Below are positions 18,232 through 27,123 of a stretch of 64,000 nucleotides of DNA, piece by piece; within the stretch, counting starts at the first letter, position 1, and each line of letters begins with the position of its first letter. The DNA lies in the NCBI GenBank assembly GCA_024233625.1, contig JACKPJ010000001.1, forward strand, positions 62,001-126,000, in the 5' to 3' direction. Made by a program: the position numbers and the translations under genes. Origin of the DNA: Deltaproteobacteria bacterium (GTDB taxonomy: Bacteria; UBA10199; DSSB01). The notes below the pieces were generated by a model. It did not search any database and was not told where the DNA came from. It worked only from the letters and a program-made list of their open reading frames with translations.

Positions 18232-19245
18232 TTATTCCAAGGATCGCGGTCCACCAAAAACTCCAATATCGTTACGAGTTCCATCCGGATTACGAAATTC
18301 GGGACTCGGATTGCCTGCTTCTATAGCTGGAGAACCATTTTGTAAATGGTAGTTAAAATTCTCTGGATCTACAAATAATGGATTTGCTGTAAAATTAAAC
18401 TCCACTTCGTCATTTACAAAAAGATCATTTACCTCTTCTACACTGAAAAAGTCTCCACTGATGAAAAAGTCAGCCTCTAAATTATCAAAAAATAAATTAT
18501 ATTGGATAGTTGCCAGGGATTTAGGACTCTCATCGATCAAACCGACACCAATATCTATCCCATTTTGGAAGAAAATATTATTTTGGAATTCTCCCTCTGA
18601 CTGAGTGTCGATGCGCAAGCCATCAGCATCTCCTCGAGAAACCACATTATTATTAAAAAAAACATTGGAATTTTCGATTTCTACTTGCGCAGGAAAAAAG
18701 CCTTCCTCTGAAAAACGAAAGTTCTCTGCAATAACCGTATTAACAATCTCGACATTATTTGAATTGAGGATCATAAGGGCAGAAGCTTGTTCAATTGCTT
18801 GATTTTGAATAATAAAAATATTCTCAATTAAAGGAGAAGACTCCTCAATCAAGATTCCGCCCGCAAAAATTGCCTCCCCTCCTGTGATAGTCAAATCTCT
18901 AATATAACCATCATATTGAAAAATATCCAAGACACCATCTGAACCTTCTGCATCAAGAATTGTTCCTTGTGGAGATTCTCCAAAAAGGTCGACTCCATCT
19001 TGTAAAAAGATAGGAAATACTTCCCCGTTTGTGGAAGGCGAATAAATTCCATCCGCAACAGAAACCAAATCCCCAGGAATTGCAAAATCCATCGCCTCTT
19101 GAATAGTTGAAAAATCTTCTGGAACTAAAATGACAATAGGTTCTTCTGAACCCCCAAAATAAAAAGTGTCCTCAAATACACAGGCCTGCAATAATAAAGA
19201 AATCCATAAGAAACTTAATAATTTAAAAAGATATTTTTTTTGCAT
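18232..19245 (-). CDS. Lipoprotein with right-handed beta-helix
   Basis: The ATG at 19245 gives GAGGGG at proper spacing. The 337-residue product starts with a lipoprotein signal, LLLQAC (Cys22), followed by an acidic linker. It then has DFSTIQEAMDFAIPGDLVSVADGIY, the start typical of parallel beta-helix (pectate-lyase-like, DUF1565) proteins, and repeated short strands such as SNNVEIVNTVIAENF and SNVFFNNNVVSRG. The end, YHLQNGSPAIEAGNP...NDIGVFGG, is the common final coil of these proteins. It should be an envelope-bound protein, perhaps binding polysaccharide. No catalytic residues could be assigned. Confidence 0.85.
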   Translation of the reverse strand: MQKKYLFKLLSFLWISLLLQACVFEDTFYFGGSEEPIVILVPEDFSTIQEAMDFAIPGDLVSVADGIYSPSTNGEVFPIFLQDGVDLFGESPQGTILDAEGSDGVLDIFQYDGYIRDLTITGGEAIFAGGILIEESSPLIENIFIIQNQAIEQASALMILNSNNVEIVNTVIAENFRFSEEGFFPAQVEIENSNVFFNNNVVSRGDADGLRIDTQSEGEFQNNIFFQNGIDIGVGLIDESPKSLATIQYNLFFDNLEADFFISGDFFSVEEVNDLFVNDEVEFNFTANPLFVDPENFNYHLQNGSPAIEAGNPSPEFRNPDGTRNDIGVFGGPRSLE

Positions 19246-19691
19246 CATAAACCCCTCTTTATTTTTGACGTTATTCAACAGACTTAAGTTCAATCTTGCC
19301 GCAAAAAAGACGATAAAAAAAGCAAAAACCCATAAAAAACATCCAGTAATACACCCATTCAAATTCCTATTTTACGAGATAGTCTCTATGACTTTTTTTT
19401 TAACTGTGGATAAAAAATTATTTTACTTAAAAATCAAAGCTATTTTACCCACAGCCTTAAAAGAATTTGACATTCAGCATCAAGATTACTTAGAAATCGT
19501 TTTTACTTAAAACCACATTATATAGTATGTCTTCTTATCTTCAACCACTAGATATAGTGGTTGTGACTATTTTTTGCTAAATTTGCTAAAATAATAAAAA
19601 GATATTTTTCATCTTAAATTATGTGGTCATTGTCCTCTATCTCAGAGGGGTGGAATTTTAAATCAATCGACAAGTTTTCTTGGAGGAACCC
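19246..19691. other. Intergenic region with nrdJ control sites
   Basis: This gap between divergent genes holds two NrdR-box-like sites (19515-19560) and the nrdJ ribosome-binding site GGAGG at 19682-19686. The part near 19260-19500 shows only AT-rich sequence with scattered short ORFs that lack ribosome-binding sites. No cobalamin riboswitch B12 box was seen, although nrdJ needs B12. Confidence 0.55.
19515..19560 (+). promoter_or_regulatory. Tandem NrdR-box-like sites
   Basis: Box 1 (19515-19530, ACATTATATAGTATGT) and box 2 (19545-19560, CCACTAGATATAGTGG) each match the NrdR consensus acaCwAtATaTwGtgt at about 13 of 16 positions. Their starts are 30 bp apart, close to three helical turns, as in known NrdR-regulated promoters. 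Box 2 lies in a longer inverted repeat, CAACCACTA-gata-TAGTGGTTG. The sites lie about 130 bp upstream of the ribonucleotide reductase gene. The nrdR gene itself is not in the window. Confidence 0.75.
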
Positions 19692-22600
19692 ATGTCCGTT
19701 AAATCCCAATCTCAACAAAAAAGTCTCAACAACAAAAAATCTCAGCAAGAAAAAGGCCTCAAAATACCGCGACTTCATACTCAAAAAGGTCAAGATCCTT
19801 TAGAAAACATCCAGTACGAATATCGAAGATCCGTCATCACTAACCCTGATGGCAGTATCGTTTTTGAAATGGATAAAGTTGAAGTACCCCACGACTGGAG
19901 TCAACTCGCAACAGATATTATCGTTTCAAAATATTTTCGTAAGGCTGGTGTCCCAAAAATAGGTTCTGAAAACTCTGCCAAGCAAGTTGTTCATCGTGTT
20001 GCTCACACTATTCGCCGTGCAGGAGAAGAACTCGGAGCATATTTTGCTAGCAGCGAAGATGCTCAAGCCTTTGAAGATGAACTCAAATTCTTACTCATTA
20101 CTCAAAGAGGTGCCTTCAACTCCCCTGTATGGTTTAACTGCGGGCTCTATCACGAGTATGGCATCGAAGGTTCTGGTGGCAACTACTACTGGAATCCCGA
20201 AACGGATTCCATTGAAGAAACCGCAAACTCTTATGAGCAACCTCAATGTTCCGCATGCTTTATCCAATCAGCACAAGATGACCTCATGAGCATCTTTGAA
20301 CTTGCCAAAAATGAGGCTAGACTTTTTAAATACGGTTCGGGAACAGGGACCAATTTCTCAAAAGTTCGTGGGCGACAAGAAAGGCTCTCAGGCGGAGGAA
20401 CCTCCTCTGGCCTGATGAGCTTTCTTGAGGTCCTAGATCGTGGGGCCGGAGCAACCAAATCAGGAGGTACCACACGGCGTGCGGCTAAAATGGTCTGCTT
20501 GGATATGGATCATCCGGAGATTTTAGATTTCATCAATTGGAAAGTTCGTGAAGAAAAGAAAGTCAAAGCTCTTATCAATGCTGGTTATTCGAGCGACTTC
20601 AACGGTGAGGCTTATCATACGGTTAGTGGACAAAATTCAAATAATTCCGTCCGTGTCAGTGATGACTTCATGAAAGCTGTTGAACAAGAGTCTGAATGGA
20701 AGACTTACTTCCGAACGACCGGAGAAGTTTGCGATGTTTATCAAGCAAACGAGTTATTTGGGCAAATTGCCGAAGCTGCCTGGAGCTGCGCGGACCCAGG
20801 AGTTCAATATGACACAACCATTAACCGCTGGCATACTTGTAAAAACACCGACCGTATTAACGCTAGTAACCCCTGTTCCGAATACATGTTCCTCGATGAC
20901 AGTGCTTGTAATCTCGCTTCCATCAATCTAACCAAGTACCTTAAAGAAGACGGTTCTTGGGATATTAAAGGCTATCGCCATGCGATTCGCACTTTCTTTA
21001 TTGCCCAAGAGATCTTGGTAGATTTTTGCTCTTATCCCACGAAGAGGATTGCTCAAAACAGCCATGACTATCGTCCATTGGGTTTAGGTTATGCCAATTT
21101 AGGTTCAGCCCTCATGGTGAAAGGTGTTCCCTATGACTCTGAAGAAGGCCGACAAGTGGCTGCTGCTTTGACAGCAATCTTATGTGGCCATGCCTATGTC
21201 ACTTCTGCCGAAATGGCAGCCAGCAAAGGAGCTTTTCCAGGCTACGCAAAAAACAGCGAACCAATGTTAGAAGTCATCGATATGCACCGTCAAGCTTCTC
21301 ACAAAATCGACGCCAAACACTGCTCGCAAAACCTCATCATAGCCGCTCAAGAAGACTGGGAAAAAGCTCTCGAACTCGGAAAAAAACATGGTTATCGCAA
21401 TGCCCAATCCACAGTTTTAGCACCCACGGGAACCATTGGTTTACTTATGGACTGTGACACCACAGGTATCGAACCTGACTTTGCTTTAGTAAAGTTTAAA
21501 AAGCTTGCAGGAGGCGGTTATTTTAAAATCATCAATCAATCGGTTCCCAAGGCCCTCCAACGCTTAGGTTATAAAGCCCACGAAATCGCAGATATCGTCA
21601 CTTATATTCGTGGAACTTCGAGTTTCAGTGGAGCTCCCTACATTAATCACGAAACTCTCAAAGCAAAGGGCCTGAGTATTGAAGAAATCGAACGCATCGA
21701 AACCAGCCTTGAAGCTGTGTTTGATATTTCGCAAGCATTCTCTACTTGGAATATGGGTACAGAAGCCTTACACCGACTTGGATTTGAAAAAAGTCAATAT
21801 TCCACACCCAACTTTAATCTGCTCAAAGAGCTTGGTTTCACCCCTCAACAAATTCAAGAAGCCAATGATGTAATTTGCGGACGTATGACGATTGAAGGCG
21901 CTCCGCACCTGACTCCAGACCATTTACCGGTCTTCGATTGCGCAAACAAATGTGGTCAATATGGTCAGCGCTTTCTCGTTCCGATGAGTCACGTCCGTAT
22001 GATGGCAGCAGTTCAGCCCTTTATCTCTGGAGCTATCAGCAAAACCGTCAACCTTCCTCAAGAAAGCACTGTCGAAGAAATCAAAGAAATATATTTTGAA
22101 GCCTGGAAATTAGGCCTAAAAGCCGTCGCACTTTATCGTGATGGCTGCAAACTCTCACAACCTCTTTCAGCCAAAAAAGAGAAAGAAAAATCCGAAGAAA
22201 AATCCTCTGAAAAAACAAAAAGTCACAATATCGCACTGACTCCAGCTTTACAAAGACGGCGCTTACCACGCAAAAGATGCGGTCATACCCAAGAAGCTCG
22301 CGTCGGTGGTCAAAAGGTTTATCTCCGCACTGGCGAATACGAAGATGGTAGCTTGGGAGAGATCTTTATTGACATGCACAAGGAGGGAGCTGCCTACCGT
22401 AGTATGATGAACTGCTTTGCTATTGCAGTTTCTCTTGGCTTACAATATGGAGTCCCTCTTGAAGAGTTTGTCGAAGTTTTTACCTTTACCCGCTTTGAGC
22501 CTCAAGGTCCAGTGGATCACCCCAACATTAAATTTGCAACTTCGGTCATTGATTATATCTTCCGGAATTTAGGACTCGAATACTTAAATCGCACTGACTT

Positions 22601-22880
22601 AGTTCAGGTCAAACCCGAAGAACTCATTGAATCAGGAAACAAAACTGAAAGTAAAACAGTTATTGCAAAAAAAGAAAATTCAATAAGTCAATCTACTCAA
22701 AATCAGAATGCAAACTCAGCAAACAATGGAAATCAAAACAAACATCAAGATAGTCTTAGCGGGCAACTCTCAACAATGATGGGTGATGCACCTTTCTGTG
22801 ATCAATGTGGTCATATCACAGTGCGGAATGGGGCCTGCTACAAATGCCTGAATTGTGGAAATTCGATGGGGTGTTCTTAG
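19692..22880 (+). CDS. nrdJ: Adenosylcobalamin-dependent ribonucleotide reductase (class II)
   Basis: NrdJ reduces ribonucleotides to deoxyribonucleotides with a B12-derived radical and needs no oxygen. The start ATG at 19692 follows GGAGGA. The 1062 residues include the N-terminal RGAFNSPVWFNCG with the active-site cysteine region, the SGTGTNFSKVRG nucleotide region and NPCSE (Asn393, Cys395, Glu397), the radical-site motif. ALAPTGTIG-type sequence appears as VLAPTGTIGLLMDCDTTGIEPD. After a Gln/Asn-rich linker the C-terminus is a CxxC...CxxC zinc-ribbon-like domain (from about residue 1036), usual in large NrdJ proteins. Upstream NrdR boxes suggest repression when dATP is plentiful. Confidence 0.96.
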   Translation: MSVKSQSQQKSLNNKKSQQEKGLKIPRLHTQKGQDPLENIQYEYRRSVITNPDGSIVFEMDKVEVPHDWSQLATDIIVSKYFRKAGVPKIGSENSAKQVVHRVAHTIRRAGEELGAYFASSEDAQAFEDELKFLLITQRGAFNSPVWFNCGLYHEYGIEGSGGNYYWNPETDSIEETANSYEQPQCSACFIQSAQDDLMSIFELAKNEARLFKYGSGTGTNFSKVRGRQERLSGGGTSSGLMSFLEVLDRGAGATKSGGTTRRAAKMVCLDMDHPEILDFINWKVREEKKVKALINAGYSSDFNGEAYHTVSGQNSNNSVRVSDDFMKAVEQESEWKTYFRTTGEVCDVYQANELFGQIAEAAWSCADPGVQYDTTINRWHTCKNTDRINASNPCSEYMFLDDSACNLASINLTKYLKEDGSWDIKGYRHAIRTFFIAQEILVDFCSYPTKRIAQNSHDYRPLGLGYANLGSALMVKGVPYDSEEGRQVAAALTAILCGHAYVTSAEMAASKGAFPGYAKNSEPMLEVIDMHRQASHKIDAKHCSQNLIIAAQEDWEKALELGKKHGYRNAQSTVLAPTGTIGLLMDCDTTGIEPDFALVKFKKLAGGGYFKIINQSVPKALQRLGYKAHEIADIVTYIRGTSSFSGAPYINHETLKAKGLSIEEIERIETSLEAVFDISQAFSTWNMGTEALHRLGFEKSQYSTPNFNLLKELGFTPQQIQEANDVICGRMTIEGAPHLTPDHLPVFDCANKCGQYGQRFLVPMSHVRMMAAVQPFISGAISKTVNLPQESTVEEIKEIYFEAWKLGLKAVALYRDGCKLSQPLSAKKEKEKSEEKSSEKTKSHNIALTPALQRRRLPRKRCGHTQEARVGGQKVYLRTGEYEDGSLGEIFIDMHKEGAAYRSMMNCFAIAVSLGLQYGVPLEEFVEVFTFTRFEPQGPVDHPNIKFATSVIDYIFRNLGLEYLNRTDLVQVKPEELIESGNKTESKTVIAKKENSISQSTQNQNANSANNGNQNKHQDSLSGQLSTMMGDAPFCDQCGHITVRNGACYKCLNCGNSMGCS

Positions 22881-22999
22881 AACCCCCGATATTTGGATTA
22901 GCTTATACTACTCCTTAAGAATCCTCATAAAAAGGCTTCGGAGTTAATTTTGACACAAGCAGATTAGCTAAATGTTGGTCTATACATTCAGCGCACTGG

Positions 23000-23605
23000 T
23001 TAAGTATTGAATAAACGATCGAAGAAACGGGTCGTCACTCCATAATACTTATTTGGATTTTTATAATGGTGAGCTAAGTGATGTTTTTGCATTGCTTTAA
23101 ACCAATTCGATTTGGCTTTAAAAGCATGAGAACCATAATGCATCCATTCATAAAACACATAAAAGAAATTAAATCCCGCTGAAATAAACATCACAACATA
23201 AAGATTTCTAAAAATTAACAACAACAGAGAAAAGTAAACACCAGCAAGCAACAAGCTAATTACTGGTGGTATCTGCATATAGTAAACATCTTTGGGATAC
23301 TGGTGATGTATCATATGGACATGAGCAATTTTTTTCCAAAATTCTTTTTTTGAGCGAGCATGACCAACAAAGCGATGAAGACTATAATCGGAAAAATACA
23401 ATAAAATGATGCCAGCAAAAAACAATAAACCAATCCACGCAATACTCATTGAGCTATGAAGATATGCATAGACAAATAAAAAAATGCTTATCGGTAAAAA
23501 AATCATAGTATGAAACGCAGGGTGTGAAACCCTAAAAAAGACCTTTTCCCGAAAATGCGTTCCTAAACGTATTCCGAAATACTTCTTCACAATTGAATTT
23601 TCCAT
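23000..23605 (-). CDS. Membrane fatty acid hydroxylase/sterol desaturase family, copy 2
   Basis: This di-iron membrane hydroxylase family uses oxygen to hydroxylate or desaturate lipids. Histidine clusters are visible: HRFVGH, HMIHHQ, HYGSHA and HHLAHHYKNPNKYYGVT, the ligand set of the superfamily. Four or so hydrophobic segments lie between them. The ATG at 23605 with AGAGGTG upstream is chosen over an earlier GTG. It is a clear paralog of the neighbour at 23660-24289 and probably its operon partner. The lipid substrate is unknown. Confidence 0.87.
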   Translation of the reverse strand: MENSIVKKYFGIRLGTHFREKVFFRVSHPAFHTMIFLPISIFLFVYAYLHSSMSIAWIGLLFFAGIILLYFSDYSLHRFVGHARSKKEFWKKIAHVHMIHHQYPKDVYYMQIPPVISLLLAGVYFSLLLLIFRNLYVVMFISAGFNFFYVFYEWMHYGSHAFKAKSNWFKAMQKHHLAHHYKNPNKYYGVTTRFFDRLFNT

Positions 23606-23659
23606 GAGTGACACCTCTTGATTATTTAAATCAAAATTCCACTCTTGCAGAATTTAGAT

Positions 23660-24289
23660 TTAATTTTTTGTATTATTTTTACCGAGTTTCATATGAGTCC
23701 TAAAAACCATGTCCCAAAATGGGTTCGTCACTCCAAAACACTTTTTGGGATTCTTAAAATGATGTGCCAAATGATGCTTACGCAAGTATTTATACATGGG
23801 GTGACTAGTTTTAAAATGATGTGCCCCAAAATGCAACCACTCATAGTAAATATAGGCAACCGATAAACCTGACATCATGAGCGCTGCAATCGTCCAACTT
23901 TGCGTTATGGCAAGAAAGATAAAAAAAAGTACCACAGAGTATAAGGCACTCACAATTAATGGAGAAAAAACTAAGTAAATATCATCAGCATCTCGATGAT
24001 GTGCCAAGTGCAAACCTGAAACCATTGATTTAAAAGGCTCCTTACGAATCTTCCAATGATAAACAAAACGATGCAATAAATACTCCACAAATGTCCATGT
24101 CAAGGCACCTAATAAAAAGAAACCAATCAGACCCCACCAGCTATGATTTCCTGTTTGCCAAGCAAAATAGAAAAGAAGTACAGCAGCAGGTGCGAAAGCG
24201 ATTGTTGGTTGCCATGGATTGGACATCTTAAAGAAAATTTTCTCTAAAAATGAAGGACCTGCTTTTAAACCAATTCTCTCAATCATCAT
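23660..24289 (-). CDS. Membrane fatty acid hydroxylase/sterol desaturase family, copy 1
   Basis: Same family as the next gene on this strand, with the histidine motifs HRFVYH, HLAHHRD, HFGAHH and HHLAHHFKNPKKCFGVTNPFWD. It has several transmembrane segments and 209 residues. ATG at 24289 follows GGGAG by 9 bases; the TTG upstream is less likely. The gene is first in the pair and its promoter region carries a perfect 14-bp palindrome next to the divergent TetR gene. Two adjacent, diverged copies suggest duplication with a split of substrate or position specificity. Confidence 0.87.
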   Translation of the reverse strand: MMIERIGLKAGPSFLEKIFFKMSNPWQPTIAFAPAAVLLFYFAWQTGNHSWWGLIGFFLLGALTWTFVEYLLHRFVYHWKIRKEPFKSMVSGLHLAHHRDADDIYLVFSPLIVSALYSVVLFFIFLAITQSWTIAALMMSGLSVAYIYYEWLHFGAHHFKTSHPMYKYLRKHHLAHHFKNPKKCFGVTNPFWDMVFRTHMKLGKNNTKN

Positions 24290-24310
24290 AAATCTCAACT
24301 CCCTTTTAAG

Positions 24311-24324
24311 TAACCATATGGTTA
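24311..24324. promoter_or_regulatory. Perfect palindrome, candidate TetR operator
   Basis: TAACCATATGGTTA is a perfect 14-bp palindrome 22 bp upstream of the first hydroxylase start, where it would cover the promoter core or leader. The divergent gene encodes a TetR repressor, and such repressors usually bind palindromes of this size in the shared intergenic region. A weaker half-like ACCATGTTA lies at about 24435-24443, nearer the TetR gene. Confidence 0.6.
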
Positions 24325-24511
24325 TATATTAATAGCAAATTTATACATTTGTCAATAGAGAAAAATATTGTAACAAAGCAAAAAACATAAATAAAACGAG
24401 TGTAAGACAATAAACAATTTTGTAAACATTTGATACCATGTTATAAAATCACAAAAATACTTCTAACCTATTGAATCTTCTAAAAAATTATTTTAATTAA
24501 AGTTCGAAATC

Positions 24512-25186
24512 ATGACCACAAAAACTAAATTCCAGAATAAAAAGTCGACAAAAAAAATTCAAAAACGAGATCCTCAAAAGACACGCGCAAAGATTTTAGA
24601 TTGTGCAACTGAATGCTTTGCCACTTCAGGTTATGAAGGAACTTCTCTAAAAAACATTTTAGATAAAGCCAAAGTCAACAAACGAATGGTCTACCATTAT
24701 TATGGGAGTAAGGAGAGTCTATACAGAGCCGTTCACACGCAACAGTGGAAGTTGCTCAGTGAATGGTTTACTCAAAGTTTATTAAGCACTCAGCTCGATA
24801 CAAAATCTGACCATAGCGCAAAAACCTTACTCATGAAATCAGCAGAAATATTTCACGACTTTTGTGCAAACCACCAAACCTTTTTACGTCTGATCTTATG
24901 GGATGGTCTAGAAGGGGGAGCTGTTTCTCGTAGCATTTGGGAAGATGTGCGCGGACCTCTCTATCAGCAATTTGTCCATTTATTTCAAGGTGCCCGCTCG
25001 CAGGGTATTGAATTAGATGAACTCAGTCCGGATCATGTCATTGTCACTTTTATGGGAGCTATTTTGTTTTATTTTGCATATTCAAATAGTCTCAGTGATA
25101 TTTTCGGACAAGATCCTCTCGAAGAAAAAGCAGTCCAAAAACGTAAAGAACAAGTATTAAAACAACTAAGTAAAATCCTCGTCTAG
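24512..25186 (+). CDS. TetR family transcriptional regulator
   Basis: The N-terminal helix-turn-helix is clear: TRAKILDCATECFATSGYEGTSLKNILDKAKVNKRMVYHYYGSKESLYRAV (about residues 23-72). A helical ligand-binding and dimerisation domain follows, to residue 224. The N-terminus is Lys-rich. It is divergent from the two lipid hydroxylases, so it probably represses them and responds to a lipid or hydrophobic ligand; that is inference from position and the palindrome. Its 3' end meets a bidirectional terminator. Confidence 0.9.
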   Translation: MTTKTKFQNKKSTKKIQKRDPQKTRAKILDCATECFATSGYEGTSLKNILDKAKVNKRMVYHYYGSKESLYRAVHTQQWKLLSEWFTQSLLSTQLDTKSDHSAKTLLMKSAEIFHDFCANHQTFLRLILWDGLEGGAVSRSIWEDVRGPLYQQFVHLFQGARSQGIELDELSPDHVIVTFMGAILFYFAYSNSLSDIFGQDPLEEKAVQKRKEQVLKQLSKILV

Positions 25187-25198
25187 ATCTTAGAAATA

Positions 25199-25226
25199 AA
25201 AAAGCCAGAGCTAAGCTCTGGCTTTT
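25199..25226. terminator. Bidirectional intrinsic terminator
   Basis: GCCAGAGC-taa-GCTCTGGC (25204-25222) is a perfect 8-bp GC-rich stem with a three-base loop, flanked by A-run on the left and T-run on the right. It lies between the convergent TetR and PpiC-like genes and should end transcription from both sides. Confidence 0.88.
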
Positions 25227-25261
25227 AAACTAAAGAATTCTTTAAAAAATTTATTTAGATA

Positions 25262-26290
25262 TTATTCTTTCTTCTCTTCGTGTTTGATTTCCAATTTAGG
25301 TGCAGACTTTGCCTTACTAGAAGCCTCGTCTGAATTGACTTTTAGCTGAATAGGAGATTTTTTCTCAGCTTTTTCAGAAGCGGCATCTCCTCCACCTAAT
25401 TTTTTGAGCTCTTCGTCTTCATAGACAGTTTCTTTACTATCAATAAGAGAAGTCATGAGCTCTTTTTGCACCTCACCTCGTAGTGTCATTTTAATCTCAT
25501 CTTCTACTTCTTCAAAACTAGCCACCTTAGGAGCTTCTAACACTTTAATAATATGGTAACCTTGACGGGTTTTGATAGGTTCACTAACCTCTCCTACTTT
25601 CATTGAAAAAGCTTTATTAACTAGTTCTTCCATCTGTAAAGGCTTGACCCGACGATCTTGCTTACCTATTAACCCAAAATCGCCACCTTTATCTTTGCTG
25701 CGCACATCATCAGAATATTCTTTAACAACATCTTCCCATTGAGTTCCTGAATCAAGCTTCTGCTTGGCTTCCTTAGCTTTCTCAAGTGCCTTTGCTTCTA
25801 AATTATCATTATCAGAACCATCTTTAGCCCCAGGAGCAGGTCTTTTAGGACGAACTAAAATGTGTGCAATATGGATTTTGTTATAAGTACTATCTTTATT
25901 TTTTTCATACTCAGCTTTGGCTTGCTTTTCGACTTCTTCCATCATCAATGCTTGAATAAAAGTACGACGGTTATTTAATGTCACTCTATTTTGATATTTT
26001 GGCATATCCGTAATGCCACGTTTGACACTTTCCCGATAAAGAATTTCTTGTGTTAACAACCCATCCACCAAATTTTTTTTATTTTTTGGATCATCTAGGC
26101 GTTCTTTTATTTTTGGCTCAAAGCTTGCGATATAATCCAAGTATCCTTGATGGATAGTAACTCCATTTTTTGTTGCCAATTTTTTTCCCGAATTAATCTG
26201 AGTTTCAAAAGCTGCATCCGAGGCACCACCACCACAATGTGATAAGAAGAGCATACTCAACAAACTTAAACTCAATATTTTAAACTTCAT
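25262..26290 (-). CDS. PpiC/SurA-type peptidyl-prolyl isomerase lipoprotein
   Basis: The product is a parvulin-type foldase for envelope proteins. A lipoprotein signal ends at LSHC (Cys19). Residues about 30-135 form a helical SurA_N-like chaperone part. The parvulin domain (about 140-253) has IAHILVRPKR, GGDFGLIGKQDR, AFSMKVGEVSEPIKTRQGYHIIKVLE. The C-terminus is a charged Lys/Glu/Ser tail. The 342 residues and single PPIase domain resemble PrsA or one-domain SurA. It appears monocistronic. Confidence 0.92.
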   Translation of the reverse strand: MKFKILSLSLLSMLFLSHCGGGASDAAFETQINSGKKLATKNGVTIHQGYLDYIASFEPKIKERLDDPKNKKNLVDGLLTQEILYRESVKRGITDMPKYQNRVTLNNRRTFIQALMMEEVEKQAKAEYEKNKDSTYNKIHIAHILVRPKRPAPGAKDGSDNDNLEAKALEKAKEAKQKLDSGTQWEDVVKEYSDDVRSKDKGGDFGLIGKQDRRVKPLQMEELVNKAFSMKVGEVSEPIKTRQGYHIIKVLEAPKVASFEEVEDEIKMTLRGEVQKELMTSLIDSKETVYEDEELKKLGGGDAASEKAEKKSPIQLKVNSDEASSKAKSAPKLEIKHEEKKE

Positions 26291-26561
26291 AGAAATCCTC
26301 CTCAGGCATTTTTTAAGAGTGATTAAAAAACTTTCGTTTTGAATCTTTAACCAAGGCTCCTAATTTAAGTTCCTTTAAAAAAATCATCATGATTTTTCTA
26401 AGCCACTGTTTATAAATAAAATTTATCATTCGTCAATTCTTTACTTTTTTTTATTAAAATAGACTTCTTACTAAACGTCACTATCATTCCAAAAACAAGA
26501 CGCTAGAGGATTCTAAAAAAAGAAAGTTGAAGCTTCGTTTACTCTGAGTTATCCCAATTAC

Positions 26562-27026
26562 ATGAATAAAATAGCTCTTAGTTTAGCTTCGGGTTTAGGA
26601 ATAGGATACTCTCCTTGGGCAAGCGGTACTTTTGGAACCCTTTGGGGAATTTTATTTTACTATCTATTGAGAAATTTCAGTCCATTCCATTTTTTTATCG
26701 CAATATGCACCCTATTTATTCTTTCCATTCCTATTGTGCATCTAGCAGAAAAAGAACTGGGAAGCCATGATAGTGGCGTTATTATTTTAGACGAAATACT
26801 TGGATATCTCGTGGCTGTTTGGGCTTTACCTTTCAACTTTTGGACAGTCAGTCTGGGTTTTGCACTCTTTAGACTCTTCGACATATGGAAACCGTTTCCG
26901 ATTTCTTATTTAGATAAAAAAATAAACGGAGCTATAGGAGTCATCATTGATGATATTGCTGCTGGTTTAATTGCCAATTTAATTTTATGGGTCTTATGGT
27001 ATAATTATTCTAATTTTTTGATGTAA
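26562..27026 (+). CDS. pgpA: Phosphatidylglycerophosphatase A
   Basis: PgpA dephosphorylates phosphatidylglycerophosphate to phosphatidylglycerol in the inner membrane. The 154-residue protein has the N-terminal GLGIGYSPWASGTFGTLWG, the acidic HDSGVIILDEILGYLVAVW motif with the catalytic Asp/Glu, and DIWKPFPISYLDKKINGAIGVIIDDIAAGL. Three or four membrane segments are present. It lies 97 bp before cinA, a common pairing (pgpA-cinA). Confidence 0.95.
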   Translation: MNKIALSLASGLGIGYSPWASGTFGTLWGILFYYLLRNFSPFHFFIAICTLFILSIPIVHLAEKELGSHDSGVIILDEILGYLVAVWALPFNFWTVSLGFALFRLFDIWKPFPISYLDKKINGAIGVIIDDIAAGLIANLILWVLWYNYSNFLM

Positions 27027-27123
27027 TGATATCGTCACAATACAAGAATAACTGTCGAACCATAAGGCAAAAAGTTATAAGCAATTTCTCCACAAACGCT
27101 ATCAATATCAGGATTTATATTTC

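Noticed and set aside
19166..19510. 114-codon plus-strand ORF
   Set aside because: It overlaps the start of the beta-helix lipoprotein gene, lacks a ribosome-binding site and has no family features.
19246..19691. Cobalamin riboswitch for nrdJ
   Set aside because: No B12-box sequence or large conserved fold was seen; NrdR-like boxes explain the control region better.
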